Of a stretch of DNA of 64,000 nucleotides, positions 8,439 through 16,784 are shown one piece after another (positions within the stretch are counted from its first letter, which is position 1; each line of letters opens with the position of its first letter). This stretch comes from Fimenecus sp045545735 (GTDB lineage Bacteria; Bacillota; Clostridia; Oscillospirales; Acutalibacteraceae). Where the stretch lies: contig JAZQBM010000001.1 in the NCBI GenBank assembly GCA_045545735.1, positions 310,001-374,000 of the forward strand. Reading direction: 5' to 3'. The notes below the pieces were generated by a model, which saw nothing but the letters and a program-made list of their open reading frames with translations, did not search any database and was not told where the DNA came from. The position numbers and the translations under genes were made by a program.

Positions 8439-9104
8439 TTAAAATGGTAAACTTGCGACTTTAACAAACAAGTTAATGATAAAGTAAGAAATTGCAGAAA
8501 GCGGACCTGAAAGAACGCCTGTTGCAATCAATATAAAGACAACAATAACAATATACCTTTCATATTCTAAAAACTTATAATAATATTTTGCAGGTATAAG
8601 TAATTGTAATATTCTTGAACCGTCGAGCGGTGGAATTGGTAACAAATTAAACACAGCAAGATTGACATTAATTGTACCGGCAAAAAATAAAAAATAAAAT
8701 ATTGCATTAAATATAATAGTTTCAGCATAAAACAAGTTTGAATAAATTGTTGCAAGCACAATAAAAATAAAGCCCATAATAAGATTTGATATAGGTCCCG
8801 CAATTGCAGTTAAAGCCATACCTTTTTTAGAGTCTTTAAAATTGCGTGGATTTACACTTACGGGCTTTGCATAACCAAATCCGAAAAGGAATATCATAAT
8901 TGCACCCATTGGTGAAATATGAGCCATTGGGTTAAGTGTTAATCTTCCTGCAAGACGCGGGGTTTGGTCTCCTAACTTTGTTGCAATCAATGCGTGAGCA
9001 TATTCATGTATAGGCATTGTGCAGAATACAACAAATAGACGTGAAAAGAGTTTTATTATTAAATCAAGTATATTAAAATCTTCACTAAAAATGTCAAAAA
9101 GCAT
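8439..9104 (-). CDS. Site-2 protease family (M50) membrane metalloprotease, YwhC-like
   Basis: This 221-residue integral membrane protein carries the zinc-binding motif HEYAH at residues 33-37 and the second motif NLLPIPPLDGSR near residue 150, whose Asp is the third zinc ligand. Five or six hydrophobic segments are visible. It belongs to the compact YwhC-like branch of S2P proteases without a PDZ domain. The gene is usually found directly before scpA in Clostridia, as here. Its substrate is unknown. Family members cut membrane-bound regulators or signal peptides, but nothing near this gene identifies a target. Confidence 0.9.
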   Translation of the reverse strand: MLFDIFSEDFNILDLIIKLFSRLFVVFCTMPIHEYAHALIATKLGDQTPRLAGRLTLNPMAHISPMGAIMIFLFGFGYAKPVSVNPRNFKDSKKGMALTAIAGPISNLIMGFIFIVLATIYSNLFYAETIIFNAIFYFLFFAGTINVNLAVFNLLPIPPLDGSRILQLLIPAKYYYKFLEYERYIVIVVFILIATGVLSGPLSAISYFIINLFVKVASLPF

Positions 9105-9134
9105 AATAAATCCCCTTTCTTTTCTAAATAAATA

Positions 9135-9965
9135 TTATATTCCAAATGTTACAATTCTGTCAATATTATTAAAATCATAAATTATTTGTTTTTGAGAGTA
9201 TTTTCCATTAAACAAGTTAATTATATCATCACTTTGATTTTCGCCACACTCTAATGCAATATAGCCTTTTTTATTTATCTTTATAACCCATTTTTCTGCG
9301 ATACAACGATAGAAATCTAAGCCATCAAATCCGCCGTCTAGAGCAGTTACTGGTTCAAAATGAACTTCTTTTTGCAAACCGTCAATTTCATTTGCAGGAA
9401 TATAAGGTGGATTTGAAAGAATTATATCCGCATTGGGAATATTGGAAAAATCAACGCTAAATAAATCACCTTGAATTATTTTTGCATTTTTAAGTGCATA
9501 TTTTTCTTTATTTAATTTAAGATAATTAAACGCATCGTCTTCTTTTTCAAGAAGAAATACAGTTGCATCTTTTCTATGGTGAGCAACAGTAAGTCCTATA
9601 CAACCACTGCCTGCACACAAGTCATAAATAATTGGTGACTTAATGTCTTTAATTTTCTCAAGTGCAAAATCAACAAGAGATTCTGTTTCTGGGCGTGGAA
9701 TCAATACTCCTTCACCCACCAAAAATGTTAAATCGTAAAAATCCCATTTACCCAAAATATATTGCAACGGTTCACCGTTTTTACGACGCTTAATTACATT
9801 TTCAACAATTTTAATTTGTTCATCATCAACTTGAATGTCATTAAAAAATATTTTTGACTTTTCAATATTCAATAAGTCTTCAAATATACAAGCTGCTTCA
9901 AAGTCAGGAGAGTCGCTGAAAATTAGTTGTTCAGTACAAAAACGAAATAATTCTTTTACTGTCAT
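9135..9965 (-). CDS. prmC: Peptide chain release factor N5-glutamine methyltransferase
   Basis: PrmC methylates the GGQ glutamine of release factors RF1 and RF2 using SAM. The protein has 276 residues with a helical N-terminal domain (EAACIFEDLLNIEKSKIF), the linker GEPLQYILGKWDFYDL near residue 79-94, SAM-binding motif I DLCAGSGCIGL near residue 116-126 and the catalytic NPPYIP near residue 186. These features separate it from generic methyltransferases. It overlaps the end of the DUF1385 gene by 4 bases. In Clostridia the DUF1385-prmC pair is commonly linked to prfA, which is not visible here. Confidence 0.94.
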   Translation of the reverse strand: MTVKELFRFCTEQLIFSDSPDFEAACIFEDLLNIEKSKIFFNDIQVDDEQIKIVENVIKRRKNGEPLQYILGKWDFYDLTFLVGEGVLIPRPETESLVDFALEKIKDIKSPIIYDLCAGSGCIGLTVAHHRKDATVFLLEKEDDAFNYLKLNKEKYALKNAKIIQGDLFSVDFSNIPNADIILSNPPYIPANEIDGLQKEVHFEPVTALDGGFDGLDFYRCIAEKWVIKINKKGYIALECGENQSDDIINLFNGKYSQKQIIYDFNNIDRIVTFGI

Positions 9966-10939
9966 CTTATTTTGTCATCCTCAGGATTGTCTGTAATAAC
10001 AGCTTTTATTGATTCAATAGCAACTTCAATAATGTCGTCTGTTGGCTCAACTGTAGTAATTCTTTGCATAAATAAACCCGGTGCAGAAAGAACTTTTACA
10101 ACAATATTTTCGTGCTTACCTGCATACTTAATGAATTCATACCCTAATCCCATTACGAGAGGTAAAATTGCTACTTTTATAGCAATCCAAAGAAGTCTGT
10201 TAATTTCAGCAAGGTTTGGGAAAATAAGCACAAGTGCAGAAGAAACAAGTACGCTGATAATAATCATTACAAACATAAAGCTTGTGCCACAACGTGGATG
10301 AAAACGTGACATCTTACGCACATTGTCAACAGTTAATTCAAGAGCATTTTCATAACAGAAAATTGTCTTATGCTCAGCACCGTGATACATAAACACACGC
10401 TTAATCATTGACATTCTTGAAACAACATACATATAAAGAACAAAAATAATCATTCTCAGAACGCCTTCAAGTAACGGATGAAACCTTTGAATATCAACCG
10501 TTCTTAAAATATAGTCGTCTAACAAATCTACGCCCAATGTTGGTAGATACATAAAGATTACAAAAGCAAGTCCTACACCGAGAATTGCAGAAATTACGCC
10601 AACAACAGCCATCATTTTCTCACCCATATGGTCAGTTAACCAACGGTCGAGTTTTGACATTTCTTCCTCTTTTTCTTCTTCAGTCATTGTTTTATCGGCA
10701 GATTTCATAAGGTACTTATAGCCTGTTATCATTGACTCAATAAAACCTGCAACACCTCTGATTATTGGCAAGCCCAAAATTTTATGTTTTTCCTTTAGAG
10801 GAACGAATGGCTCAAGTTCAGTTTCAATTGTACCATCAGGCAAGCGAACAGACATCGCATTACCTTTAGGACCACGCATCATAATTCCTTCAATTAACGC
10901 TTGTCCGCCTATAGATGTTTTGTGTTTCAAATTACCCAA
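9962..10939 (-). CDS. DUF1385 membrane protein (YqhQ family)
   Basis: The 325-residue protein carries the family signature IGGQALIEGIMMRGPKG near residues 10-26 and HGAEHKTIFCYENA plus RFHPRCGTSFMFVM near residues 185-225. It has about four to five membrane helices (around 110-135, 155-172, 220-245 and 250-270). YqhQ/DUF1385 proteins have no settled biochemical role. In Clostridia they sit upstream of prmC, and here the two overlap by four bases. It follows the sensor kinase gene by 12 bp. Confidence 0.88.
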   Translation of the reverse strand: MGNLKHKTSIGGQALIEGIMMRGPKGNAMSVRLPDGTIETELEPFVPLKEKHKILGLPIIRGVAGFIESMITGYKYLMKSADKTMTEEEKEEEMSKLDRWLTDHMGEKMMAVVGVISAILGVGLAFVIFMYLPTLGVDLLDDYILRTVDIQRFHPLLEGVLRMIIFVLYMYVVSRMSMIKRVFMYHGAEHKTIFCYENALELTVDNVRKMSRFHPRCGTSFMFVMIIISVLVSSALVLIFPNLAEINRLLWIAIKVAILPLVMGLGYEFIKYAGKHENIVVKVLSAPGLFMQRITTVEPTDDIIEVAIESIKAVITDNPEDDKIR

Positions 10940-10951
10940 AATTATTACTCC

Positions 10952-12364
10952 CTACTTATATTTACGTGGCAAAATCAAAGTTGTAGTTGTTCCACAACCA
11001 ATTTTACTTTCAATTAGCATTTCGCCATCGTGCATTTTAATTATTTCATCAGTTACTGCAAGGCCAATTCCACTACCTCGCTGACTGTTATTTGCTTTAT
11101 AAAATCTTTCTCTAACTCGTGGTAAGTCGTTTTTTGAAATACCGCAACCATTGTCAGAAATTATTACTTTAATATCAGTATTCGTACATTCAAGGTTTAC
11201 CTTAACAAATCCACCTTTTTTATTGTATTTAAAGCTATTATCAATAACATTAACAAAAACCTGCTTTAAGCGGTTTTTATCACCAACAAGAGTAAGGCTG
11301 TTATAAGGAATATTAACTATTAACTCAATACCCTCACGTTCTGAACGTTCTCTGAATACCTCTAATACTTCCGAAAGTTCTTTAACAATGTCAATTTTTG
11401 AAGTTTTAAGTGTCATTTTTCCGCTTTCCATACGTGAAAAATCAAGCAATTCTTCAACTAAATCCGTAAGCCTTTCAGACTCATTGACAATAACATTAAT
11501 TCCCTTTTCAACAAGTTCTCCGTCATCATCTTTAGCTGAACGGATTGTTTCGCCCCAACCTTTAATAGCAGTAAGTGGTGTTCTTAATTCATGAGAAACT
11601 GTTGAAATGAACTCATTTTTCATTCTTTCAGTTTCACCAATTTCGTAAGCCATATTATTGATTGTATCGCACAACTGACCTATTTCATCGTCATATTTAT
11701 ATTTTTCAATTGAAACTTTAAAATCACCCTTAGCAATTTTTGATGCAGTTTCATTGATTTTTCTTACAGGATTAATAATAGAATTTATAAAGAATGCACC
11801 CGATGTTACTACAAAAGAAATGAAAACAACAAGTAACAAACCAATTATAATCCATATCTGCACTAACTGTGTGTCAATATCTTCAAGAGAAATTATATAT
11901 CGAACTGCACCATTCACGCCATTTTCATTTTTTGGCAAAACGTACGTCAAAGCCATAACTTTTTCGCCATTCTGCATTTCGCCTACCCATTGACCTTTGC
12001 CGTCTTCACTTGCTTTTGCATAGTCATAATCAGGATAAATTTCGCCCTTAACAGAAAAACCTGTTGACGAAACAATTACATTACCGTTTCTGTCAATTAC
12101 CCAAACTTCCATAACGTTTTTATCAGAAAAATTATCAACAAAGTTTTTTGCAAGCTTATTAAAATTTTCATCACTGATTGCAGTAGAAGAATTAAAATTT
12201 GACAGCACCATTGCAGATGCACGCGAGTTCAAGGTCATTTCAACTGAATTATAATATTGTAATTTTAAAATTAAACCTATTGAAACACCAATTGCAATGA
12301 TTAATACGATAATACCTGCGAGAACAGTTAACGCCCAACGCTTAACTATGCTGTTTTTTATCAT
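10952..12364 (-). CDS. Sensor histidine kinase
   Basis: This 470-residue membrane kinase has an N-terminal helix (about 10-33), an extracytoplasmic sensor of about 135 residues, a second helix near 172-195 and a HAMP domain (NPVRKINETASKIAKGDF). The phosphoacceptor box is VSHELRTPLTAIKGW, and the ATPase has the N box DNSFKYN, G1 DNGCGIS and G2 GSGIGLAV. It phosphorylates a cognate regulator, almost certainly the one encoded 20 bp upstream. The layout resembles WalK/PhoR/ResE-type kinases without a PAS domain. Location next to c-di-AMP and cell-wall genes suggests an envelope signal, but this is inference. Confidence 0.94.
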   Translation of the reverse strand: MIKNSIVKRWALTVLAGIIVLIIAIGVSIGLILKLQYYNSVEMTLNSRASAMVLSNFNSSTAISDENFNKLAKNFVDNFSDKNVMEVWVIDRNGNVIVSSTGFSVKGEIYPDYDYAKASEDGKGQWVGEMQNGEKVMALTYVLPKNENGVNGAVRYIISLEDIDTQLVQIWIIIGLLLVVFISFVVTSGAFFINSIINPVRKINETASKIAKGDFKVSIEKYKYDDEIGQLCDTINNMAYEIGETERMKNEFISTVSHELRTPLTAIKGWGETIRSAKDDDGELVEKGINVIVNESERLTDLVEELLDFSRMESGKMTLKTSKIDIVKELSEVLEVFRERSEREGIELIVNIPYNSLTLVGDKNRLKQVFVNVIDNSFKYNKKGGFVKVNLECTNTDIKVIISDNGCGISKNDLPRVRERFYKANNSQRGSGIGLAVTDEIIKMHDGEMLIESKIGCGTTTTLILPRKYK

Positions 12365-12384
12365 ATAATCACCGCCTTGTTATT

Positions 12385-13089
12385 TTAAACTATCCATTTA
12401 TAACCCATACCCCACACCGTTGAAAGATGTTTTGGCTGAGATGGCTCATCTTCAATTTTATTACGTAATCTATGAATATTAACGTCAACTACTTTTTCAT
12501 CACCAAAATATGAATCGCCCCAAACAAATTTAAGAATTTCATTTCGTTCAAGAGCAACATTAGGATTAGCGAAAAAGAACTCCATAATTTGAAATTCAAC
12601 CTGAGTTAAATCAACAAGTTCTCCATTTTTAGTAAGCGTATGACTTCTTAAATCAAGGACAAATTCATTCAAAGAAATTGCACTGTCAGGTGTTTTATCA
12701 GTTGTATTATCAATTGTGATTGAAACACGTCTGTAAACCGCATCAATTCTTGCCATAAGTTCTGACGGTGAAAATGGTTTTGTAACATAGTCATCAGCAC
12801 CAACCATAAGTCCCGTAACCTTGTCCATTTCCTGAGTGCGAGCAGTAAGCATAATAATACCTATTCGCTTACTCTGTTCCCGAAGATATTTACAGACTTC
12901 TAACCCGTCAATTACAGGCATCATAATATCAAGAATTGCAATATCGATTTGGTCGCTGTATTTATTAAATTTTTCAATTGCCTCTTCACCGTTTGAGGCT
13001 TCAATAACCTCATAACCACTTCGTTTCAGGTTTATTACGACAAAGTCTCTGATAGAGGCTTCGTCTTCTGCAATTAAAACACATTTCAT
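12385..13089 (-). CDS. OmpR/PhoB-family response regulator
   Basis: The 234-residue regulator has a receiver domain with acidic pocket residues near the start (AEDEAS), the phosphorylation site in AILDIMMPVIDG near residue 54, a conserved Thr in IIMLTARTQEMD and Lys in DDYVTKPFSPSEL. The C-terminal winged helix ends with VDVNIHRLRNKIED and WGMGYKWIV, the usual OmpR/PhoB DNA-binding fold. It is paired with the downstream histidine kinase (20 bp gap) and lies 4 bp after a lipoprotein gene. Its regulon is unknown. Confidence 0.95.
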   Translation of the reverse strand: MKCVLIAEDEASIRDFVVINLKRSGYEVIEASNGEEAIEKFNKYSDQIDIAILDIMMPVIDGLEVCKYLREQSKRIGIIMLTARTQEMDKVTGLMVGADDYVTKPFSPSELMARIDAVYRRVSITIDNTTDKTPDSAISLNEFVLDLRSHTLTKNGELVDLTQVEFQIMEFFFANPNVALERNEILKFVWGDSYFGDEKVVDVNIHRLRNKIEDEPSQPKHLSTVWGMGYKWIV

Positions 13090-13093
13090 AAAA

Positions 13094-14476
13094 TTACTCC
13101 TGATTCACTAAAATAAAATTATTTTCAATGGCATCAATATAAATATCTTCATTTTCTTCATCGATAATTAAGTACCCATAAACAAAAGCACCGTTCTCAT
13201 CAAACTTTATATAATCGTAATCATTTTCTTTCCAATCAAGTTCAAAAGCAGATTTTAATGAAAATAGAGCATTTGTTAATGTTTCATTATTATCAATAGA
13301 ATAAAAAGTAATTGTAGAGTTATTTTCATTATAAACAGCGGTAATCTTGCCAAACCATTCATCCGGGAAGATAAACATATATCCACTTGTGCCATTCAAA
13401 AGGCATTTTGTATCAACAACCAATTTGTTATCAATAATTTCAGACCATACAGTAAGATTTAAATAACTCTTTTGTTCTGATTCTGTTGCAATTTGAATTC
13501 CGCCAAACAATTTTTCAATTGTAGGTACTTCAACAATTCCATCGTTGTCAAAATCTTGCGAGAATACTCGCACATCTCTTAAAGTAATTGGTTGTGCAGA
13601 AATATTGCTTTCATAAAACGGTAATGTTACTTCAAAAGTATTATGAGAAACATCAATAATTTCAGTGATAATTCCTGTTTCACTAATTGAGCCATCAACA
13701 TAAACTCTTGAATGCATTTCATCGTTAACAGCATAAGAATCAAAAACAATACTATAAACGTCAAGCATACCTGTAAGGTTGAACTTAACATCCTGGTCAA
13801 TGGAGTATTCACTATCAAAACTTACAATTCTACCCCAAGTGTTTTTTTGCTGATTAGACAAATCAATGTTAATAATAAACAGTTCATCGGCCTTATCGCC
13901 ATTTACATCTTCAACAGATAACTTTGTATAAGTCTCACTCTTTAAGAGTATTGTAGAACTACCATTATAGCTATAAATGACAAGAATTTTATCGTTGATA
14001 CTACCTAATCCAGATGAAGATAGTGAATCAGCCTGTAATGAAGAAGAAACCCAACTTGTTAGTATTTCATAATTACCGTCGCCGTTAACATCTGCAAAAT
14101 CAACAGAATAAACTTCTTCACTTTTACCCTTAATTGTTGAAACAAATGACCACTTTTCATTAACAAATTTAAATACACTTATGCACGCTAACGAATCTTT
14201 AGCATGGTCTGCGTATAAAACCAATGCTTCTGAAACTGAATCATTATCAAGGTCGTAAAGAAGATATGACGACCTGTTATCACCACTGATTGGTGTTTTC
14301 ATAACGATACTTTCACTATCACCAACAGTAGTCTCAAAAGTTTGCTGTAATAAACTGTTTTCGCCACTGAGTTTTGGCGGACGCATTAAAACATCAACTG
14401 ATGAAATATTAACATTGCATCCTGCAAAAGAGAAACAGATAACGACACAAATAATAATTGCAATTATTTTTTTCAT
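13094..14476 (-). CDS. Lipoprotein with FG-GAP/VCBS-like Asp-rich repeats
   Basis: The 460-residue protein starts with a lipoprotein signal peptide, lipobox FAGC with Cys20, so it should be anchored outside the membrane. Several Asp-rich calcium-loop-like motifs recur: YDLDNDSVSEALV, FADVNGDGNYEIL, VEDVNGDKADELF and SQDFDNDGIVEVP. They resemble FG-GAP/VCBS repeats of beta-propellers. I do not recognise a specific family name. It lies 22 bp after cdaR and 4 bp before a response regulator gene, an unusual place for a propeller lipoprotein. It may act as an extracytoplasmic accessory for the two-component system or for CdaR, but that is inference. Confidence 0.8.
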   Translation of the reverse strand: MKKIIAIIICVVICFSFAGCNVNISSVDVLMRPPKLSGENSLLQQTFETTVGDSESIVMKTPISGDNRSSYLLYDLDNDSVSEALVLYADHAKDSLACISVFKFVNEKWSFVSTIKGKSEEVYSVDFADVNGDGNYEILTSWVSSSLQADSLSSSGLGSINDKILVIYSYNGSSTILLKSETYTKLSVEDVNGDKADELFIINIDLSNQQKNTWGRIVSFDSEYSIDQDVKFNLTGMLDVYSIVFDSYAVNDEMHSRVYVDGSISETGIITEIIDVSHNTFEVTLPFYESNISAQPITLRDVRVFSQDFDNDGIVEVPTIEKLFGGIQIATESEQKSYLNLTVWSEIIDNKLVVDTKCLLNGTSGYMFIFPDEWFGKITAVYNENNSTITFYSIDNNETLTNALFSLKSAFELDWKENDYDYIKFDENGAFVYGYLIIDEENEDIYIDAIENNFILVNQE

Positions 14477-14498
14477 TATCTGTCACCTCTCCATTTAA

Positions 14499-15803
14499 TT
14501 ATGATAACGGTTCAACCGCAACTTTAATGTCATACTTACCAACTGCCCAGCAATTATAATCACTAGAAACTACAACTTTACCCTGCAGTGTTTTTGTATC
14601 AGCAAGAATTGTTTTATCAGCTGTATCAACTTCAATTCTCAAATAATCGGCAGTAATTGCATCAATCTCAGCTTCAGGACCAACAAGTGTAACTGAAATC
14701 TCCTTTGTTGAGTTAAGTCTTACTGCAAAATCATCTCTTTCATTCTTAATTTTAATTGCGGAAACGGGAACTGAAAGAGTTTTCGAACTTAAATCTGATG
14801 CATTTACATTAATTTTAAATCTTTTTATACTTTCATCCATTATTTTGTAAGATGAAACTGAATCTGCATTCACATAAAATGTGTTATAACTGTTTACAAT
14901 ATCGGAAAAATCAATTGTATCAACAACAAATTCTTTTGTTGTTTCTATTGCATCAACAGGAATTGCAACTTTTACTGTTGATGGATAAACCGTATATTTC
15001 AACGGATTATTTATAAAATAAGATGGTGCATTTTTAAACTCAACTGCAGTTGGAAGTGTAACAACTTTCAAAACCGGAACTGCCATTGTTATATTACTAT
15101 CACCCGTATTGATTGTTGTATATTGAAGTTCAATTCCATCTGTTGTTTTAACAATAATTTTTGTATCAAATGTAGTGGTCTTTTCAAGAACATTTTCAAC
15201 TGTAGCCTTTGCTGATACACCCGTTACTCTGTTAATTTCGGTAGCAGGACCACTTAACAAAACTGTATTTTTTGAAAGAACAACATCGCCGGCAAGACAA
15301 TCAGCAGGAACATATGAGTCAAGTTTAGTTTCTACTATTCCCTCAAGTGCAACTTCAATCTCTTTATATGTATCAAAATATACCTCAACAAAAGTTGACG
15401 AACTTGATGCAATTGTAAAATCATCAGAATCATCTTTAGGTGTAACTTTTAATTGCAACGTCCATAGCCCAGCACTGTCAACACGGTTAGTATTAGCAGT
15501 AACCTGAATGTCATCACTTGTTAAAGATGAAGTAATATATTTTTTTCCTTTAACCGTAACATCTACATTGAACTCAGACTCACCAAAAATTTGCAACCCT
15601 AACTGTTCAGGAATTGTGCTTTCAAGATTTATTTGCACAGGTACATCAGTTATTACTCTTTGAACCTCAGGACTTTTTTCAATTGAAATCCACGTCCAGA
15701 TTGCAAACGCAATCAAAAATGAAAATACTGCTAAAAATCTGTTATCACGAACAAGTTCAGAAAAAGAAAATTTTGATTTATTTGTGTCTTTATTATTTTT
15801 CAT
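14499..15803 (-). CDS. cdaR: YbbR-domain protein, CdaA regulator
   Basis: The 434-residue protein has a short cytoplasmic basic N-terminus, one membrane helix near residues 28-44 (FLAVFSFLIAFAIWTWIS) and an extracytoplasmic region made of about four YbbR repeats. These are recognised by recurrent VPVQINLES, LSGPATEINRVT and LVGPEAEIDAIT-type strands. CdaR binds and modulates the diadenylate cyclase CdaA in Firmicutes. Its start overlaps the end of cdaA by 11 bp. No glmM follows here, unlike the common cdaA-cdaR-glmM arrangement; a lipoprotein gene takes that place. Confidence 0.92.
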   Translation of the reverse strand: MKNNKDTNKSKFSFSELVRDNRFLAVFSFLIAFAIWTWISIEKSPEVQRVITDVPVQINLESTIPEQLGLQIFGESEFNVDVTVKGKKYITSSLTSDDIQVTANTNRVDSAGLWTLQLKVTPKDDSDDFTIASSSSTFVEVYFDTYKEIEVALEGIVETKLDSYVPADCLAGDVVLSKNTVLLSGPATEINRVTGVSAKATVENVLEKTTTFDTKIIVKTTDGIELQYTTINTGDSNITMAVPVLKVVTLPTAVEFKNAPSYFINNPLKYTVYPSTVKVAIPVDAIETTKEFVVDTIDFSDIVNSYNTFYVNADSVSSYKIMDESIKRFKINVNASDLSSKTLSVPVSAIKIKNERDDFAVRLNSTKEISVTLVGPEAEIDAITADYLRIEVDTADKTILADTKTLQGKVVVSSDYNCWAVGKYDIKVAVEPLS

Positions 15804-16677
15804 TCTTATTACCTCTCAAAATTTTCTTAATTTTATTTGGTTCTTTATCGTCATCCTTAATGAAATTCTGCATAAGGATTTCACGCAAATCACCATCAGA
15901 TATATTTCTTTTAAGAACTCCCTTTTCTGCTACAGAAATTGCTCCTGTTTCTTCAGATACGACTACAACAATTGCATCACTTGATTCACTCATACCAACA
16001 GCCGCACGATGCCTTGTACCTAATTCACGACTTAATTGATTATTACTTGTAAGTGGAAGTATGCAACCTGCAGAAACTACCCTGCCATCCTTGATAATTG
16101 TAGCACCATCATGCAATGGTGCTTTCGGGAAAAATATATTGCCGATAAGTTCTGTGGTAACAGTAGCGTCAAGTGCTGTACCTGTTTTTGCAATTTCGCC
16201 AAGTAATGTTTCTTTTTCAAAAACAATCAATGCACCAACTTGTTTATCGCTCATATCTGCACATGCACGACAAACACAATTGATTGAATTTTTAATATTC
16301 TCCTGAATTTCAGCCTCATCTTTATTTTTAAGATTAAAAATATTTGAAATTGTAACAGAACTTCTACCCATTGTTTCAAGAACATGTCTGATTTCAGGTG
16401 CAAAAATTACCACGAGTATCATAAACAAATTACTGAATACAAAACTTAAAACAAATTCACTTGCACGCATTTCAAACAAAGAAACTACTGCATAAATTAC
16501 TGCAAGAACGAGAACACCTTTGGCAAGTTGCATAGCACGGGTTCCACGAATAAGTTTAATTGCACTATATATAACAAAAGCAACCAAAACAACATCAAGC
16601 AAATCAATAATACCGCTAAAGGAAAGTAAAGCACGCTTAATGTTCTCAAATAAATCAACAAAAAATTCTGCTACCAT
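15793..16677 (-). CDS. cdaA: Diadenylate cyclase CdaA
   Basis: CdaA makes the second messenger c-di-AMP from two ATP. With the ATG at 16677 the protein has 294 residues: three N-terminal membrane helices (about residues 20-90) and the DAC domain with the catalytic motifs LHDGATII and GTRHRAAVG. An in-frame TTG at 16710 could extend it by 11 residues but it lies inside a palindrome and lacks a good ribosome site. The gene heads the 16.7-kb minus-strand run. c-di-AMP controls potassium and osmolyte transport and wall homeostasis in Firmicutes. Confidence 0.95.
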   Translation of the reverse strand: MVAEFFVDLFENIKRALLSFSGIIDLLDVVLVAFVIYSAIKLIRGTRAMQLAKGVLVLAVIYAVVSLFEMRASEFVLSFVFSNLFMILVVIFAPEIRHVLETMGRSSVTISNIFNLKNKDEAEIQENIKNSINCVCRACADMSDKQVGALIVFEKETLLGEIAKTGTALDATVTTELIGNIFFPKAPLHDGATIIKDGRVVSAGCILPLTSNNQLSRELGTRHRAAVGMSESSDAIVVVVSEETGAISVAEKGVLKRNISDGDLREILMQNFIKDDDKEPNKIKKILRGNKNEK

Positions 16678-16705
16678 AATTTTCTCACTCTTTTCAACAA
16701 AAAAA

Positions 16706-16777
16706 TACAATATATTGTAAAAAATCCGTAAATAATCTATTAATTACATACAGATACACATATTCACAATATATTGT
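16706..16777. promoter_or_regulatory. Pair of AT-rich palindromes upstream of cdaA
   Basis: The intergenic stretch before cdaA holds two copies of the palindrome ACAATATATTGT, at 16707-16718 (within the 14-base palindrome TACAATATATTGTA) and 16766-16777, 59 bases apart. This gap is about 5.6 helical turns. It contains the region where the promoter of cdaA must lie, although no strong -35/-10 pair stands out. Two identical dyads flanking a promoter region are consistent with operator sites for a dimeric regulator. No regulator is known to me for this site. Confidence 0.5.
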
Positions 16778-16784
16778 ATCACAA

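Noticed and set aside
13627..13921. Short frames on both strands inside the lipoprotein gene
   Set aside because: They overlap the lipoprotein frame, which has a signal peptide and motif repeats, and they have no ribosome sites.
15614..16039. 141-codon plus-strand frame across the cdaA/cdaR junction
   Set aside because: It runs antisense to both well-supported genes and shows no coding features of its own.
16678..16710. TTG start at 16710 for cdaA
   Set aside because: It lies in the palindrome, lacks a ribosome site and adds residues unlike family N-termini; ATG 16677 is preferred.
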